Source of the DNA: Pseudomonas sp. R-28-1W-6
GTDB lineage: Bacteria; Pseudomonadota; Gammaproteobacteria; Pseudomonadales; Pseudomonadaceae
Reading direction: 5' to 3'
NCBI RefSeq assembly: GCF_009799925.1
Contig: NZ_WELK01000013.1
Location: 1-64,000 of the forward strand
DNA length: 64,000 nt
The notes under the pieces were generated by a model. It was given only the letters and a program-made list of their open reading frames with translations. It made no database searches and was not told where the DNA came from. How positions within the stretch are numbered: position 1 is the first letter of the stretch; each line of letters starts with the position of its first letter. The position numbers were made by a program, and so were the translations under genes. Positions 62,101 through 64,000 of the stretch are shown in pieces.

Positions 62101-63429
62101 ATGGCCGCACATCACATCAGCGACGACGGTATCGATACGTCGCTCGGCATTCCGCGCACCTATGCCTGGATCGTCTTCGCCCTGACCTTCGGCCTGCTGA
62201 TTTCCGACTACATGTCGCGGCAGGTTCTGAATGCGGTGTTCCCGCTGCTGAAGAGCGAGTGGGCGCTGTCCGACAGCCAGCTGGGCCTGCTCAGCGGCAT
62301 AGTCGCCTTGATGGTCGGCCTGCTGACTTTCCCGCTGTCGCTGCTGGCCGACCGTTTCGGCCGGATCAAGAGCCTGACCCTGATGGCCGTGCTGTGGAGC
62401 CTGGCGACCCTGGGCTGCGCCCTGGCCGAGAACTATGAGCAGATGTTCGTCGCGCGCTTCTTGGTCGGCGTCGGCGAAGCCGCCTATGGCAGCGTCGGCA
62501 TCGCCGTGGTGGTCTCGGTGTTCCCCCGCGAGATGCGCGCCACGCTCTCGGGTGCCTTCATTTCCGGCGGCATGTTCGGCTCGGTGCTGGGCATGGCGGC
62601 CGGCGGGGTGATGGCCCAGCACTTCGGCTGGCGCTGGGCCTTTGCCGGCATGGCACTGTTCGGCCTGCTGCTGGCCATCCTCTATCCGCTAGTCGTCAGG
62701 ACAGCGCGGATCGCCCCGCAGGCCGCGGCCGATGTGGCGCGCCAGGCGGTGAGCAAGGTCAGCCGGCCGCTGCGTACCCTGTACTCCAGCCGTTCGGTGA
62801 TCAGCGCCTACGTCGGCAGCGGCCTGCAGCTGTTCGTCGGCGGCACCGTAATCGTATGGATGCCCAGCTACCTCAACCGCTTCTACGGCATGACCACCGA
62901 CAAGGCCGGCGCGGTGGCAGCGATCATCGTCCTGTGCAGCGGCGCCGGGATGATTCTCTGCGGCATGCTCAGCGACCGCCTGTGCCGCAACCGCCCGGAT
63001 CGCAAGATCCTGCTGTGCATCGGCTACTGCCTGGGCAGTTGCCTGCTGCTGTCGCTGGCCTTCGCCCTGCCGTTCGGCATGCCGCAGCTGGTGATGATCT
63101 GCCTGGGGATGCTGATTGCCGCCGGCACCTCGGGACCGGCCGGCGCCATGGTTGCCAACCTGACCCACTACAGCGTGCATGGCACCGCCTTCGCCACGCT
63201 GACCCTGGCCAACAACCTGCTCGGCCTGGCCACCGGGCCGCTGCTGACCGGCAAGGTCTCCGACATGATCGGCCTGGACAACGCCTTCCAGCTGGTGCCG
63301 CTGGTCAGTATTGCCGCGGCGGCAGTGTTCTTCTATGCCAAGCGCCACTACCACAACGACATGGCCCGCCTGAATGGCCAGGGCGTCGAGGAGAAGTCCG
63401 TCGAGGCGGCGCTGGAGGCCCAGTCGTGA
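62101..63429 (+). CDS. MFS transporter
   Basis: A 442-residue major facilitator with twelve predicted helices and the loop 2-3 signature (LLADRFGRIKSLT), repeated in weaker form in the second half (GMLSDRLCRNRPDRK). It resembles proton-coupled importers of organic acids and spinster-like permeases. AGGAGG lies four bases before the ATG at 62101; an open frame continues upstream but has no support. Its place right after the dioxygenase/BKACE units suggests that it imports their substrate, which is inference. Confidence 0.88.
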   Translation: MAAHHISDDGIDTSLGIPRTYAWIVFALTFGLLISDYMSRQVLNAVFPLLKSEWALSDSQLGLLSGIVALMVGLLTFPLSLLADRFGRIKSLTLMAVLWSLATLGCALAENYEQMFVARFLVGVGEAAYGSVGIAVVVSVFPREMRATLSGAFISGGMFGSVLGMAAGGVMAQHFGWRWAFAGMALFGLLLAILYPLVVRTARIAPQAAADVARQAVSKVSRPLRTLYSSRSVISAYVGSGLQLFVGGTVIVWMPSYLNRFYGMTTDKAGAVAAIIVLCSGAGMILCGMLSDRLCRNRPDRKILLCIGYCLGSCLLLSLAFALPFGMPQLVMICLGMLIAAGTSGPAGAMVANLTHYSVHGTAFATLTLANNLLGLATGPLLTGKVSDMIGLDNAFQLVPLVSIAAAAVFFYAKRHYHNDMARLNGQGVEEKSVEAALEAQS

Positions 63430-64000
63430 GTCGTTCGCTGCGCATTGATGTGTTCTTCGATTTCATCTGCCCCTGGTGCCTGATCGGCAAGCGCCAGCTG
63501 GAGCGCGCCCTGGCCCAGCTGCGCCTCGACCATCCCGGGGTCGTGGTCGAACTGGCCTGGCATGGTGTGCAACTGCTGCCGCAGATGCCGGCCCAGGGCG
63601 AGCCCTTTGCCGAGTTCTACCTCAACCGCCTGGGCAGCGCCGAGGCCGTGCGCCTGCGCCAGGCCCAGGTGCAGCACGCTGCTGCGGCTGCCGGGCTGCA
63701 GATCGACCTGAGCCGCATCGCCCGCATGCCCAACACGGCCGATGCCCACCGCCTGATGCAGCGGGCTGCCGAGCTGCTTGCTCCGGCGCAGTGTGAGGTG
63801 TTGCTGGAGCGTCTGTTTGCCGCCTATTTCCATCGGGGTGAAGACCTGGGTGAGCGGGCGACTCTGCTGAATATCGCTGAATCCTGCGGCTTGCAGCAGG
63901 CTGCCGTGGTCGACTGCCTGCGTGGCGACGCGACTCCTTTTGTCGGTGCGTTCAGCGCGGCGGCGGGCGGGGTGCCGCATTTCATTTTCGACCGGCGTCG
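63426..64000 (+). CDS. DsbA family (FrnE/2-hydroxychromene isomerase-like) protein, partial
   Basis: The gene starts at a GTG that overlaps the MFS stop (GTGA) and runs off the window end after 191 codons. The N-terminus has a thioredoxin-fold active site Cys15-Pro-Trp-Cys18 (FDFICPWCLIGKRQLE), as in FrnE-type cytoplasmic DsbA-like oxidoreductases. A helical insert follows, then the GGVPHFIFD strand with the cis-proline. No signal peptide is present. It is translationally coupled to the transporter, so it belongs to the cluster. Its role could be isomerisation or thiol-dependent chemistry; this is not known. Confidence 0.85.
   Translation, partial: MSRSLRIDVFFDFICPWCLIGKRQLERALAQLRLDHPGVVVELAWHGVQLLPQMPAQGEPFAEFYLNRLGSAEAVRLRQAQVQHAAAAAGLQIDLSRIARMPNTADAHRLMQRAAELLAPAQCEVLLERLFAAYFHRGEDLGERATLLNIAESCGLQQAAVVDCLRGDATPFVGAFSAAAGGVPHFIFDRR

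Noticed and set aside
56003..64000. Attachment-site duplicate of the tRNA-Ser 3' end
   Set aside because: I looked for the GTTCGAATCTCACCGCTTCC end to the right of the tRNA and did not find it in the window.

Overview
The window is a gamma-proteobacterial chromosome segment, almost certainly Pseudomonas sensu lato and near the P. aeruginosa lineage. It is GC-rich and densely packed. Its gene order follows, gene by gene, what I recall of the P. aeruginosa PAO1 region from about PA2603 to PA2666 (queD, bqsRS, tlpQ, nuoA-N, aceA, purB, hflD, mnmA, icd, cspD, clpSA, infA, bpt, aat, trxB, ftsK, lolA, rarA, serS, cysG, tusDCBE, tRNA-Ser). Homology and synteny statements come from recognition, not from a database search.

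Layout. 1-5.6 kb: queD, a DUF5329 protein and a patatin-like phospholipase on the minus strand; then a plus-strand operon of two PepSY proteins and a BqsR/BqsS-type two-component system; then an FMN reductase. 5.7-9.4 kb: a TlpQ-type chemoreceptor with a sigma-28 (FliA) promoter, divergent from an NhaC-like permease. 9.7-24.6 kb: the complete 13-gene complex I operon on the minus strand, with nuoC and nuoD fused. 25.3-27.4 kb: isocitrate lyase with a long leader. 27.4-31.9 kb: a secretin-like protein, a DUF7931-type protein, a GNAT enzyme, the ribosomal oxygenase RoxA/YcfD and purB. 32.1-37.1 kb: a secreted M28 aminopeptidase and an EamA transporter sit between purB and the hflD-mnmA-nudix genes. 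37.4-43.9 kb: icd, cspD and an uninterrupted N-degron block (clpS, clpA, infA, bpt, aat, trxB). 45.0-52.6 kb: ftsK, lolA, rarA, crcB, serS, cysG. 52.6-55.7 kb: a TrpD2-like protein, tusE/B/C/D and a BI-1/YccA protein. 55.9 kb: tRNA-Ser(UGA).

Right of the tRNA the synteny ends. 56.0-64.0 kb is an accessory catabolic cluster: two copies of a two-gene module (TauD/TfdA-type 2-oxoglutarate dioxygenase plus BKACE/DUF849 beta-keto acid cleavage enzyme), a quinone-oxidoreductase-like MDR enzyme, an MFS transporter and a DsbA/FrnE-like protein cut by the window end. The two transcription units share an almost identical upstream region: direct repeats 21 bp apart, then a -10-like hexamer at exactly the same distance. 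This suggests one activator-controlled regulon. It is the best candidate here for an undescribed system; its substrate is unknown.

The other main result is regulatory. A 28-bp RccR-type palindrome lies just upstream of the predicted aceA promoter, and two 15-bp RccR-type palindromes lie upstream of icd. Both arms of the isocitrate branch point could therefore answer to the same KDPG-responsive regulator through the two different site classes. A BqsR-box-like repeat upstream of the PepSY-bqsRS operon and a 21-bp-spaced direct repeat upstream of the NhaC-like permease are also visible.
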